This document shows positions 1 to 11,519 of a stretch of DNA of 64,000 bases, piece by piece. A program made the position numbers and the translations under genes. How positions within the stretch are numbered: the first letter of the stretch is position 1; every line of letters starts with the position of its first letter. The stretch is taken from the NCBI GenBank assembly GCA_012845835.1, contig JABAKD010000009.1, positions 3,634,904 through 3,698,903 on the forward strand. The letters are read 5' to 3'. A model generated the notes under the pieces. The model saw only the letters and a list, made by a program, of their open reading frames with translations, ran no database searches and was not told where the DNA came from. This stretch comes from Undaria pinnatifida. Taxonomy: Eukaryota; Sar; Phaeophyceae; Laminariales; Alariaceae.

Positions 1-410
1 TCCTCAGTCGGGAAACGTCTGACTAAAAAGGTGCTACCCATATGGTTGCACGTTTCGTGCACCATGCATTTTGTATGTGGACTGAACTGTATTGCCCGGG
101 GGACAATTGTTGCAGTGTCGCTCGCACGAGGATTGGAAAAATTGAATTTTCGCCCACGTGAAAACGCTACGTTAGCCTGCCTACTTAAAAGGAATTGCAC
201 CACGCAAAACGCCGAACGGGAGACCTTTCCCAACACGAATCTGCTACGATTGGCGGTAACGTGAACACTTTCTGAAGCCCAAACGTTCGTCCGAACGATT
301 TTGAGAACTAGCTGTAGTAAACACCGACGAAGAAACCATATCGCCTCGTAGGTCTATCGTGATTTCTTGTAGCATGGTATTTCCACGATATATTGACCAG
401 AAAAAATATA
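1..410. other. No gene seen
   Basis: Ordinary-composition sequence with a short TA-rich border before the R1 copy. I see no exon, RNA or repeat I can support. Confidence 0.4.
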
Positions 411-419
411 TATATTGTA

Positions 420-1990
420 TATAATGAAAATACACTCCAGCTGTGATATCGAATATTTTGTCGAAACTCATATGTGCAACCTGTGTGTGATACTCTGATC
501 GCGCGTATTACGGGTTGTGTTTCCTCATTAAGGATATAGGTCGGGGACTCCCATTGCAGCTGCAGTGTAGCTGTCATGGTCAACAGGATGATTTTAGTCA
601 CAGTCTGTGCGCGGAAACTATAACACCCGTTTGTGAGGGGGGCGAACTCTGACAGCTGTGGAAGGAAATGCATCCTTTTATTAAGTGGATCATGTAAGAC
701 AAATAAACGGTGTGAAGAGGGCGATGTTTTGGAGGACGTGGGGGGCTGGTTTTGATGAAAAGGGAGCGGGGTTGGAGGCGGGGGGGAGGCGGGCGGAGGG
801 GAAAGGGGTGGGTCGGACGGGCGGGCATTTTGTGCGTGGAAGCTATAAATCCTTTAGGGGATAAATCTGACAGTTTTGAGAAATAAATTAAATAAAAAAA
901 ATTGCACCAGTTTATCATGGGGGGGGGGGGGGGGGCGGGTGGGGCAGCCCAATCTGTGCGTGAAAACTATGCATTCTTTTACGGGAAATAATGTGGCGTT
1001 TTGGAAAGAATGCATCAGCTTATCATGTATATCCTGTAAGTCGTACAATCTGAGAGTAGAGGGCGGAGTGTTCGAGGGGGTGGAGGTGGGATGGGGTGGG
1101 GGCGGGGGGGGCTGGGGGGTTGGATGGGGGGGGAAGGGAAGGGCTTTATGTGGCATAGATTTAGTGGTTTGTTTTGCGTGTGGCGCTAGGTCTAGGAAAT
1201 GATGCGGGTGGTGGAGAAGGAGGGGGCGTTCGGGGCGGGGGTACGGGCGGGGAGGAGGGGAGGTGGGGCGGACGGGCGGGCAATATGTGCTTGGAAGCTG
1301 TAAATCTATAAAGGGGATAAATCTGACGGTTTTGTGGAGAAACAAAACAAAATGCACCAGTTTAATAGGGGGGGGGGGGATGGGGCAGCTCAATCTGTGC
1401 GTGGAAACTATACATTCAATTAAGGGGATAAATGTGGCGGGTTTGGAAAGAATGCCTCAATTTATCATGTATATCCTGGGGTAATTGGTACAATCAGAAA
1501 GTAGAGGGCGGAGTGTTCGAGGGTGTGGATGTCGGATGGGGTGGGGGCGGGGGGTGGGGGGGGCGGGAGGCAAGAGCTTCAGGTGGAATTGATGTAGGGT
1601 GCTAGGTCTAGGCCATGGTGCGGGTGGTGGGGAAGGAGGGGGCGTTCGGGGCGGGGGTTGGGGGGGGGGGGAACAGCGGCATGGATGGCTCTACACAGAT
1701 AATGAGGTGATATCCAGTGCGTGACGTGTTTATTAATCTGGCGGATTTCGATATTAGATGGGGCGTTTGAGCGAGGGAAAGCGAGAAGGCGGGGGGGGGA
1801 TGTTAGGCAGTTTGGTTCACATAAAATACTCAAATACTCTCCAAGATCAAATATATGTAGGCGCTTGTTATGCGCGTGGTGCTAGGTCTGGGCGATCGTG
1901 CGGGTGGTGGGAAAGGAGGACGTTAGAGGGGGTGGGTGGTTGAGGGGGGTGTGGAGAAAGAATGAAAACTACGTCATGGATGGTCATATA
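420..1990 (-). repeat. R1 composite repeat, copy 1
   Basis: The AT-rich left border is followed by the terminal module, here inverted (ACACTCCAGCTGTGA...GTCGAAACTCAT...GATCGCGCGTATTACGGGTTGTG). Next come alternating G-run modules (GGGGATAAATCTGACGG) and CTAGGTCTAGG-GATGGTGCGGGTGGTGG modules. The run 919-935 is 17 G. All open frames here are low-complexity and not genes. Confidence 0.8.
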
Positions 1991-2284
1991 TATATTGGTT
2001 GAACATTGTTACCCGATCGTAGCACGTTGTCTCGTGATGATCGTGCAAGATGTAAACATGGACGCATGCTACTTAAAAAATGAGTTCGAGACAGGAGCGC
2101 CTATTATCGCCGGCGCTTCACGCACACGAGGGGCTCTAAATCAAATCCAAACAAATAACCGGTATTCCAAAAACAACAAAAACATTCATGTCCAGAGATA
2201 GCCGGACCCACGACAAGCACCCGACTACCTAGCCATTGTAAAAAACAAATATACAGATTCGAACGACATGGTGTATCTTTCTTC

Positions 2285-2581
2285 TTGGTCGAAATGATAT
2301 GGCTGTCAAAACAGAGGCATGCTACCTTAGATGACCGACTCTACGATAACCTCCCTCGTAAAACAAAAGCAGCGACGTTCTTTATCGAACGATTATTACC
2401 CGCTCGATACGAGAAGGATGCTATGAAACCGATACGACGTATTTCGTTCAGCTTGTATGTTTTTGTGTTTGCAAAGGACACTAAAACGATGACATCGAGA
2501 AGACAAGATGTCCCGTATTTCGGGACTTCTGGCGGTGAGATGGTGTCTAAAAACGGCCATTTCGTTAAAGAACAGGTGTGA
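2285..2581 (+). CDS. Hypothetical ORF, 98 codons
   Basis: The frame has DDRLYDNLPRKTKAATFFIE and YFGTSGGEMVSKNGHFVKEQ. It is overlapped by two minus frames of similar length. No family is recognised. Confidence 0.15.
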   Translation: MVEMIWLSKQRHATLDDRLYDNLPRKTKAATFFIERLLPARYEKDAMKPIRRISFSLYVFVFAKDTKTMTSRRQDVPYFGTSGGEMVSKNGHFVKEQV

Positions 2582-2589
2582 GGGGGGCA

Positions 2590-4190
2590 ACAGCTGCACA
2601 AAATAGACATGCATTCATCCTGTTTCTTTCTGAGCTTCCTCGGCCGAGGACAGCTGTACACTTCCCACAAAACTGATTCCGGGAACCCAAAATGTCCCGT
2701 CCGATAATATTCCCGTGACGGTGTACTGCAGGTACATGTTCGGTAAATATATGCTTGTTTTTTTAAAACGAAATCCCGACGATGCAGCGAATTAGTACTA
2801 GTCTACTCACCATGCGTCAACATTTCCTCCCGAAAAGAGCTGCCCCAGTCGTGGCACGCCTCTGTTCGTATTTTACGAGCGGAACATCGTCTCACAGTCG
2901 CTCCCGGTGAGCGGCGAGCGTTGGCGTAAATTCTCATCCAAGCTGATTATATGTGCAACGTTGATGAAATACTTGATATCGAGCTACGCAGGAGGCCTTC
3001 TGCACCCAAGAATGAAATCAAAATGTTACCAAAAAAAAATCATTGCATGGCAGTTATTGTGAAAACAATGATTTCTTGTTTCATCCAAGAACGGATTATA
3101 TACGACCAGGCTCGATCTTTGATAGCAGTTCGGCCATGTCAACGTCCGTTGGCCATCGCCAGGTGCCGTGTCCGCCGCTCGGAGTTGTCCGTTGTCCCCG
3201 TTGAGGACACGACATACTTCAACGACAACGTAGTCAAGGAGCAAGCAGGTGAGGAATCTTGACGCTACGATATATTATTAAATTTTTGTACGCCCGATTT
3301 CGCTACCGAAGCTGGACCATTCAAACACAGGCGAGACATATGTATCGTTTTGTTGGCGTAGCAAGGCCAGCACCGTCGATGTCGGTGGCAATGTTCAAAA
3401 TAGAGGACACAGGAAAGCTAAAATATATGCTTAAGGATTTCACGCGCCAGGAAACATTAGTTAATTTCTTTGTTTTGTGTGTGACGTAAATCAAACCAGG
3501 ATAGGAGAAAAGCAACGGTTGCATCCGAACCGTACTACGCGTCAAAACATTTGCTGTGGTGAAATGAAACCAAGTTTACGGCAGCGGTGGAGGGGGGAGG
3601 CGCGGGTACACTTTTCATGCGTTGTCGCAGACACTCGCACGCCTACAACTCCGGGACGGAGCACGTGGAATCTTCACTGACAAAACAGACATCACGAACA
3701 CCTAGATCAAACGGTTGTGAGGTGTTTCTTTACGTCACACGATGTATTGACAGCCGTACATTGAAAAAAAAAAACTCTTGTGAAGAAGCCTTCCGCACCT
3801 TGTGAGGCGTCTTCGCTAACACACGAGATGTCAGCTCAGATTATATTCAATTTTTTCGTGGTGTGGCCGCTTTCAGGGATAGCGTTTTTCGTCGACGAAG
3901 AGACGTTCGAGCGAATTTAGTCAGTTTTTTTCAGGGCTGTTCACGGGTTTCGATCGCTTCTAAATCTTCCGGGTCAGGTCGAATCAGGGTGAGCCGGGCA
4001 TACGTGGGTATTTTGAAAACATATTTCGCGACCTTCGCCCCTATCTGGTTCGTGACAAGTCGAACACCTCCTGATCTGACCCGACTCGACGCAGTTGATT
4101 TGAGGAATAAATTATGTTACCCCCAATAACAAATACCTCACGCCGTTACGTATGCCAAGACCAATTCTACGGTGAACGGGCCACTTTAGT
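2590..4190. other. No supported gene
   Basis: The block 3.72-3.90 kb (CTTGTGAAGAAGCC...GGTGTGGCC) has a diverged relative at 5.00-5.15 kb (CTTGTGAAGCAG...GGTGTGGCC). A donor-like AGCAG/GTGAGG at 3249 follows an open frame, but no acceptor partner was found. Confidence 0.35.
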
Positions 4191-4194
4191 TGTG

Positions 4195-4452
4195 TGTGTT
4201 TGTGTGTGGGGGGGGTGTTGCTGTGTTTTGTCAGGGTCTGCCTCACGAGTGAACGGCCTGCTCGTTGGCGGTCTTGAGCTTCCCCGCTGTTTTACCTTTT
4301 GCGACAAAACCCCGAACAGAAGAGAGCAAGCTGCGCCCGCGTAAAAAAACACTCCCAACGCATTTTGTAGGGGAGGTACAGAGTCACTCGAACCGATGTG
4401 GCTCAAACCCGGTGGTGCAAAAAAAATGTACCCCGCTGCACGTAGCCTTGGT
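4195..4452. mobile_element. MITE-like element (R5), degraded
   Basis: The right end GAGTCACTCGAACC...GGCTCAAACCC...GTACCCCGCTGCACGTAGCC matches the other R5 right ends. The left end is only vaguely conserved. Confidence 0.45.
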
Positions 4453-4459
4453 CCGAATA

Positions 4460-6090
4460 AATCTCTTGTCTATACAAAGCGAAGAAATGGACGATAGAAA
4501 TGTCCGCCAGTGACAGGACTTTACGGTCAAAACATGCTACCTCTATGGCGTCAGACGGGTCCTCTGCTTGTAGGCTCCGGTCCAGCTCCGAACCCTGAGG
4601 GTTCGCTCGGCCTCGCCTGAAATGTTGAAACGCAGCGTCATTGCTGGAGGAAGCCAAAACCGATCGCGATGGAGTACGGTCTGTATAGTGTCTACCACTG
4701 ACAGCAGCACTCACTGCGACTACGGTGGGAACACGTGTACCGCATCTGTTGTCGCGAGCAATGATTCGATGAATAGATGGCTCGAATACTTCTCTCTTTA
4801 GACCGATACCGGTTACAGGTATGTATTACTTTATCTCGAACAATACCTGTTATCGTTTTTTACGGGGGGGGGGGGGGGGGGGTTCTCTTTTCATTCATAG
4901 CCGTAGTCGTAATAGCATAGACCCTCGCATTCATACAATGCCGAAACGGAGCCCACCGAGTTATCACCGACGAAGCAAACATTGTGTACCAAACGCGACG
5001 CGTCATGAGGTTTTCGGTCAGCGGCATGACGAGGGCGGGTTTCATCCAACGAAGAAGCACTTGTGAAGCAGACTTCGGCGCCGTGTGCGGACTTATTAGC
5101 GTTAGGATTCCATCTCCGAATAAATTTTTATTTGCTGGTGTGGCCACCTCCAGAAACAGTAACAGGAATACTATTCAACTGACTCATAGGTGCCTTGCCA
5201 TGCGCACATTTCGTGATGCCAACGCCCTTGCGCGGCTCCAGCGTAATCTCCACTCCCCGCAAAAATTTGCGTAACTCAATCCCCCATCTTGGTTACTGTC
5301 AAACCATAGACGAAAGACAGTATCCTGGATGAGTAGTTCGCGTAGTGATGTACGTGTTTTGCAGCGTCATTGCCAACCGGCGCCAGCCCATGAGGATGAG
5401 AAAAAACTCTTGTAGGGGGGGGTAAAAGTTAATATGCTAGCTCCTTAAGAATGACGAGTTCGACGATGGTTTACAGGTAGCACTCTCTGGCGTAAAGATG
5501 TCGTGGATGACGGAGCTCCTTAATCCACCATTCCCTTACCATTCCCCTACCATTGTCGGACTTCCAATGTTGTTTCGCTTTTTGAGTATTTTTCAATACC
5601 TCGACCATGAGTTAACGAGTTCTCATCGGATTGCGCTTTGAGTTTACTCAGATTAGGATTATGGGTGTGGTGTAAAGTACCTCAAGCAACCTCCCTCAGA
5701 GGGAAATTGGCGAACCTCCACCGTAGCATGTGGTATTTCCTACTATACAGTAATCGTTCAAGGCCCGAGCTCAACTGTCCAACGTTTGACGGAAACGATG
5801 CGGTAGACGGTAAATGGCCATACATTGCGCGATGACAAAGATAAATGATAGCAAGGGCGACGGGTTGATTGGAGCGATACTAACCCGCCAAAAGTAGGAC
5901 CTGATTTGGAGGCAGAGGCCCGGTGCATGGGCACTATTTTCTTGGGCTTCCTGTGGTTATCTTTTGCGCTCTGTCAATGTTTGGTTAGTAATAAAAGCTG
6001 ACTTCGCAAATTTTGTACATGCAAACTTTTGTCGGATGGCGAGCAGAATAACACAAATCAAGAGAATTGTCTAACGACCATCATTGCGTG
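4460..6090. other. No supported gene
   Basis: Holds a 19-G run at 4864-4882 and the diverged duplicate of the 3.7-kb block. The short frames overlap on both strands. Confidence 0.35.
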
Positions 6091-6109
6091 CCCACAGGTG
6101 CTGTAAAAG

Positions 6110-6475
6110 TGGGTTTTACCTCCTCTATATCTCATCAAAGGCTTTACCTCTTTCCATGGCCATCCGGCTGAATAGAGGGAGGTGAAGTCCGTCTTAGTAC
6201 GACCAGTACCTATTATTTTCAACGTAATTGTAGTGAAGAATTTGGAGGTAAGACCCGCCTTAGTTATAGTACCTTACCTCTTCTTATGGTAACGATGCTA
6301 CCCAAGTTGTTTTGTTTTAGATGAGACCCGACAGATTAGATAATAGTACACATTCTAACGTTTTATATGACAACCGTGCTGACGATTTGGGAGGTGAGAA
6401 CCGTCTTTTAGCGGTAGTCCCTTACCCCTTTTAATGGTAACATCGCTAAGGTTGTAGGAGGTGATAAATGTCATA
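6110..6475. repeat. Degenerate tandem repeat with inner inverted arms
   Basis: Three units, at about 6170, 6243 and 6388, each start GGAGGTAAG/GGAGGTGA and end near CTTACCTC/CTTACCCC then ATGGTAAC. Each unit could fold as GGAGGTAAG...CTTACCTC. Confidence 0.6.
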
Positions 6476-6749
6476 TTTTTATCATGATATTCATGTTATA
6501 GATAGCCGGACTTCCGGCTAACCCTGAGCGACAATCAGCAGCCATATATATGTTATACGTGCGGTGAGTAGAGGTGCATCTCAACAAAGGACTGTTTGTT
6601 AGGAAGAGTCTTTTTGTCGTGGTCGGTGTCTTCCGATTGCATTTTCGGGCGAGATACAAGATTATCGGGCACATCTCGACGATAAAAACACCAACATTAT
6701 TTATAAAAAATGAAAAACAAAATCTACTTTGGACGTCCAATATTTTTTT

Positions 6750-7095
6750 TTTGGAACCTCACGTGAGGAGCTCTGTACGTCACCCACGTTATATTATTGC
6801 TATTGAATGTACCGAAAATGCAACCAGGAGCCATCCCACGATAGGGTTGCCGCAGAAAGTCCCTGAGCTCCTCACATGAGGAACTCAATATATCACCTCA
6901 AAATGACGTCGAAGGCATTCGTTCGCACCACCCGACCAAGCTTCAATGCCTTAGTCCAAAAATATATTGTACTCGTGAAATTACTTCATTGACGGGCAGT
7001 TCCTCACATGAGGAACTCAATCGCCCAGGGATATTTTGGCGCAAAAACTGCAACCCCTACAGTGGAATGACTCCCAGATGAAAATAAAGAAACAA
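6750..7095 (+). repeat. R2 repeat with three palindromes
   Basis: Palindromes at 6757-6768 (CCTCACGTGAGG, perfect), 6865-6886 (GAGCTCCTCACATGAGGAAC...) and 6998-7017 (AGTTCCTCACATGAGGAACT) are spaced about 110-130 bp apart. The segment after the second recurs at 43.9, 53.0 and, diverged, 40.8 kb. Confidence 0.75.
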
Positions 7096-7221
7096 TGATG
7101 AAAGTTATACGGCCGTCGTTTGATTTTGTATAACAGTGACAAATTGTCTCATGTGTGCGTTCCGATCAGGGAAGGCTTTGACTTATCGCGAATCCGCGCA
7201 GGTGCGATTTTCCTTTTACAG

Positions 7222-7285
7222 GATGGAACCATGGACGTCTACGGCGACACGCACTTCATCAGGGACGACGCGAGGAACAAGAAAG
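7222..7285 (+). CDS. Orphan exon of a PMP-type beta-helix protein
   Basis: The exon is cleanly bordered: CCTTTTACAG/GATGG on the left and AAGAAAG/GTGAGG on the right. It encodes 21 codons with DVYGDTHFIRDDA. The FxGDTxFxxN-like pattern is what follows GGAI turns in PMP-type proteins. I found no partner exon nearby, and a 30-bp tandem duplication follows the donor. It is probably a relic of a paralogue of the gene at 55.7-61.3 kb. Confidence 0.45.
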
Positions 7286-7313
7286 GTGAGGGTCACCCCG
7301 TGTTTTGTATTGC

Positions 7314-7373
7314 CGTATCTGCTAGTGTAGAATATTTGTTTTGCGTATCTGATGGTGTAGAATATTTGTTTTG
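7314..7373 (+). repeat. 30-bp tandem duplication
   Basis: Two nearly identical units of CGTATCTG-TGGTGTAGAATATT-TGTTTTG lie just after the donor of the orphan exon. Confidence 0.85.
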
Positions 7374-7389
7374 CTCTCCGTCAACGTAA

Positions 7390-9030
7390 CGTAGAGGCGG
7401 TTCCGACCGAATTCGATCATTCTTCCGAAAAGCGGTTCTACCTCCTCAACGACTCCCCGCTACCCGTTTCGCCGTTTCTCCTTCTCGCACCTGTGATTTG
7501 ATATATGTCCGTTTTATGTTAAGCATTGTCCAAGTGGGGGTTGAAACAGATCCTCGAGAAGCAATGCAGCATGACCGTGTTTCGTCGTTTTTATGTACAC
7601 GCTCGGCCACTGTGCTTCGGGTCGATGGCCACGACACAGAGTGTGTCATGACACTGTGACCCAATAGACAAGTCTTACGATAAGGATTAGTGTCACCTTG
7701 TTTTTCTGAGGGTCTTCGTCGTCATATTGGTTTTGCAACATTGATTCTATTTTGGCTAGCTCATAGGTCTGTTTGTTGCGTCACAACTGCAGTTGGGGCA
7801 AAAACATTTTTCGGCGTTGTTCGTATACAGTTCTCCACGTCAAGAGGCTGGTCAAGGGCCGAAAATAAACCAAAGGATGCACCTCTACTAGGTAGCATGC
7901 TCCCATCCGCAATGGAAATATCGCATACCGATCGCATAATAATGGAAACACCTCTCACAGGAACCTGTGAATATTGATATCAAGCACTTTTGTTTCGCAT
8001 GTACCCTCCTGGTGTTTGTTGCCTGCCGCAGGTTCCATGTATGTGGCTTATTCTTCCTCCGCCGAGGTTTGCGGGCTCACTCTCTTCCATAGCAACCAGG
8101 TGAAGGACCATGGAGTTGAGTAACGTCTCCGTATATCAAAACGTTTGGTGTATACGCAAAAGAAGCTCTCGCGGCAGTGGGCGGATGCCTCTCTACTGGC
8201 TCCGTGGCACATGCCCGTAACCGGTCTCCTGGTTCAAGTACATGGTGTGAAAACCCGCGAGAAAAAAACAGTGTTTGTACATGCAGGTGTTTTGGGAACA
8301 CTTCGCTTTGTTGGTTAGCCTCCTATGTGGGCGGAACTGAAGAGCGTATCGGACACGATTGCGGACTAAGGCCCAACAGCATTAATGGGCAGGGTGTGAA
8401 CATTTCCAATGGTTCTGCGCCGGACGTAGCACGGGACGCGTGCTAGAATATGGCTGCAACGTTTTGATAGTGATATTTTTTGGAGTTGGACGGAGCTCCT
8501 CCATGATCATTTAAAGCCCCAAAACCCCTTCCTACACATACTAAATCCAAACTGTGCGAAAAAAAATATTTGTTTATACCTGTAAAGACTTTGGCCATAT
8601 ACTGCAGGACCGCCATATTCTAGTCTCGCAGCATTTGCTCGGTGTGGACCTAGGCCGTGAAGTTAGGCCATCGGGTGTGACATTCATTCAGTTTTTCCCA
8701 ATTATGCGCTTGAGTGAGGAACAATGTTGTATGAACTGAGCTAATTAAGTCAGTTTTGTCTTTGAGTGGGTGCGCCTCTACCGTAGCGTGCGTGTGATAC
8801 GAAGTACTAACGGGGGGGAAGAAGTCACCTTATTGCACAGAGTCCTCAGCGGTCCAAGTTTTCTATTTTGCCCCCCTTGTTTGGGCAGTTGTTGTACGTG
8901 TTGACCGTGTGGTGGCACATTGTGTTGTATGCCAATCTCAAGCACTGTTTGATAATTTTCAAATTTATAACTCGCAGGTGCAGCATATATATGTCTTTTT
9001 GGAATCATCCATGAACGCTCGTCGTTCGTC
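7390..9030. other. No supported gene
   Basis: Mixed short frames on both strands, none with splice support. No repeat shared with the rest of the window was found. Confidence 0.35.
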
Positions 9031-9037
9031 AGTAACC

Positions 9038-9700
9038 AGTGTAGGGGGGGGAGCACAGTGAAAGATCGCCCAACACGCTGACACTCATCACACCAAAACG
9101 GGCAGCATTTACCCTAGGTGTAGTGTAGGGGGGGGAGCACAGTGAAAGATCGCGCAGCCAACCGTATAAAAATGGGCAGCATCTGCCCCCACAGTAGTGT
9201 AGTGGGGGGTAGGACAGTATGCGTTCGCGCACCAACCGTATATTAAAAAAAAAAAACGGGCAGTATAACCCCCCCAACGAAGTAGTTTCCCCCGACCGCA
9301 CTAAAGGGGGACGGTCGCGCCTGCAGTAGTGCTGATTGCTGCAGTATCACTGCTGTGTTCACAGGTAACGGTAATTTCAACCGCACCAAGATGGGTAGTG
9401 TAGTACCAACACCAGCTGTAGAAAAATGTGCACGCCCACAGTCAAATAGAAAGGCTGTTTGCCCCCAAAGGTACCGCATTAAACGGGCTGTTCTCCACTG
9501 CACTAGTAAAAACTGTGAAGCGCAGTATCTCCGCGAACTGTGTAGTAAGCGGTCTGTAACGGGCAGTAGCTGTCCGAACATGTGCAGAGAAGAAGTTTTT
9601 TTTTTTTATTTATTTTTTTTTTCCAGCGTAGACCCTAGCAATATCGTGAAGGGCAGCACATGTACGGGCAGGAAGACGGCCTAACGCCCGTACAGCTGAA
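9038..9700. repeat. Decayed satellite array
   Basis: Units of about 75-95 bp carry TAGTGTAGGGGGGGAGCACA, GTGAAAGATCGCGC, CCAACCGTATAAAA and GGGCAGCAT. Three are clear (9038, 9121, 9198) and later ones fade, with only GGGCAG marks left to about 9.68 kb. A perfect inverted TGTACGGGC...GCCCGTACA ends the array. Confidence 0.75.
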
Positions 9701-10437
9701 AAAAAAAATCCGTACCCACTCCCACCGATAAAGGGACAGTTACGTTGACTGCAGTGCGGAGTGCCGCACGGTCACAGCTGTGCATACACAGAAAGTGGTA
9801 TTATAGTCCCCGCGTACCCATGAATGGGAGAATATAGGGCATCGCACACACCGACAGCCTTGCCCAAAAAAAGCCAGCACAGAGTTTCAGCGTTCACTAG
9901 GTTCAAGTTCTAGTCACGGAGGGGCCAGGACGAAAAAAAACCCTCTCGAATCGAACTTGCAAGGAGCACTCGCACAGCAGCGGGGGGTGTCAGAGCTGCG
10001 GTGCTGTAACTGTGGACGCTGGGGCAGTGAAGGGTCGAGCTATGTGGTGTATGAGCAGGAGCAAAGTAGGCGGCTTGGCTGCTGTACAGTGACTTCTACA
10101 GCAGAGAATCCGGCGGTATATGGCAGGCATTGACAGCGAGCCCATTGTGCTGCACTGTAGTTGGCACCTCTGCAAAAATGATGGTGGTTGAAGCTACGCG
10201 ACGGACAGCAGAAGTGGAACGCTGTTGATCGAGAAAGATCGGAGAGGGGTCCGAGGTGCCAAATTCGTAGCTTGTACTAATTTCGGCAGAAAGGGGGCAC
10301 AAGGGCAGCTGCTTGTTCGACGCACAAGAATGATCGACGTACGTACTGAAACCCATACGATAACGCGTGTACTGGAAAATCTCCAAACGAAAAAGCTCAA
10401 ACATTCCACGAGCACCGCCTGTTTCTTCCCAGGTAGA

Positions 10438-11268
10438 TCACAAGGAAGGAGCCCCGACATGAGCTCCTAGAGCACGGTGCCCGTAGTCCAAGGGGGTCCC
10501 GCGAAGGACGGTCTGGCACCGACAGCAAGGATGTGCTGGGCGATGGGCTCTCTCAGCGAGCGAAGTCCCCTTCGAATGTCTTTCGAAGGGTTGATTCCAG
10601 TATGCTTGTCCGTGGCATGTCGTGCATATGCCTCCGAGCCCCAAAGCGCGAAAAAAAAGTACGAGTCGATGGCCGATCTTGGGGCTTGTGCTGGCAACTC
10701 GCGGATATGTGCTGTGCAACATGCTGGCAGAGCGCGGAGCAAACAAGTCTGATGGGTGGGGCTCGGGCAGTTCCACTGCTGAGTGGTCTATGACCAGCTG
10801 GCGGTGAACTGATGCGGCCAAAGGCCGGGACGAGGGGTGTGCTCCGAAGAGCAGTGTCGTCCGCCTGTACTCGGAAAGTGTCCTCTGTGTGGTGCGTGCC
10901 CAGCAACCAACAGGAGGGACCAAAATTCGAGACGAGGAGTGTGCTCCGCAGAGCAGAGTCGTCCGCACGTACTTGGAAGGTGTCGTCCGTGTGGTACGTG
11001 CGCGGCGACCAACAGGAGGGGCCCCTGCCATCTCGCTGCTGTTGTGGTCGCCGTTGTAGGAGGAAGGGCGCTCCGTCCATTGAGAAGCCACCCGAGAAGG
11101 AACAGGGGTTGTGGGCTCGATGGAAAGCAAAAGCAAAATCGCTACGAAAAAAAAATCGGAGAAACCGGAAGAACGCTGCCACAATAGCACATCAAGCTCG
11201 ACGACGCCACTTGTTAAGGTATTAGTCCGTTTGACCACTTGCAAAAGGTTAACCAATAGCTTACCCAA
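10438..11268 (-). CDS. Long multi-frame open region, 276 codons in one minus frame
   Basis: This frame carries two copies of a PPVG...ARTT...YxRTTLLxGAHxSSR unit, made by a 108-bp tandem duplication at 10.82-11.03 kb. A second minus frame (11182-10553) and two plus frames are open over the same stretch. None resembles a known family, and lack of stops in a GC-rich tandem repeat can occur by chance. Confidence 0.25.
   Translation of the reverse strand: MGKLLVNLLQVVKRTNTLTSGVVELDVLLWQRSSGFSDFFFVAILLLLSIEPTTPVPSRVASQWTERPSSYNGDHNSSEMAGAPPVGRRARTTRTTPSKYVRTTLLCGAHSSSRILVPPVGCWARTTQRTLSEYRRTTLLFGAHPSSRPLAASVHRQLVIDHSAVELPEPHPSDLFAPRSASMLHSTYPRVASTSPKIGHRLVLFFRALGLGGICTTCHGQAYWNQPFERHSKGTSLAERAHRPAHPCCRCQTVLRGTPLDYGHRALGAHVGAPSL
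10815..11030. repeat. 108-bp tandem duplication
   Basis: Two adjacent units share GTGTGCTCCG-AGAGCAG, GTCGTCCGC-GTACT, GTGTGGT-CGTGC and AACCAACAGGAGGG-like blocks. Differences are mostly substitutions without indels, which keeps all frames in register. Confidence 0.8.
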
Positions 11269-11285
11269 ACTAAGCCTTATAACAC
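11208..11285 (+). repeat. R8 short repeat
   Basis: TTAAGGTAT-TTAGTCCGTTTGAC, GTAAAGG-like and ACCCAAACTAAGCCTT blocks align with 49312-49385. Both lie next to tRNA-like or R1 sequence. It may be the body of another short retroposon. Confidence 0.5.
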
Positions 11286-11430
11286 TCTTCCCCCCTGAAA
11301 CGGCGGGACAGCAGGTCGGCCGGATATACGGGCGGACCTGTCAATTATCCAAGCCGTTTCATTTCCTGGGCATACCGGGGAGAGTATTTTTCAAGTTCGA
11401 CATGGGGAAAATCTGAAAAGTTTATTATTG

Positions 11431-11498
11431 TGGATGGTGGGGATCGAACCCACGACCCAAAAAACCCATTTTTTTTTTCTGTCCTGCCGACGACGCCA
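11431..11498 (-). tRNA. tRNA-like sequence, probably pseudogene or SINE head
   Basis: On the minus strand, A box TGGCGTCGTCGG (11498-11487) fits TRGCNNAGYNGG at 11 of 12 positions. The T arm GTGGG-TTCGATC-CCCAC is perfect (5 bp). A run of A lies between them where the anticodon arm should be, and the acceptor stem does not pair, so it is not a working tRNA. A second A-box-like head lies at about 11.20 kb. Confidence 0.5.
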
Positions 11499-11519
11499 CT
11501 TGTGAAATTAATAGGTGGG

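Noticed and set aside
854..1393. 179-codon Pro-rich minus frame and its plus-strand Gly-rich counterpart
   Set aside because: Both are translations of R1 G-run modules. Similar Pro/Gly frames appear in every long R1 copy.
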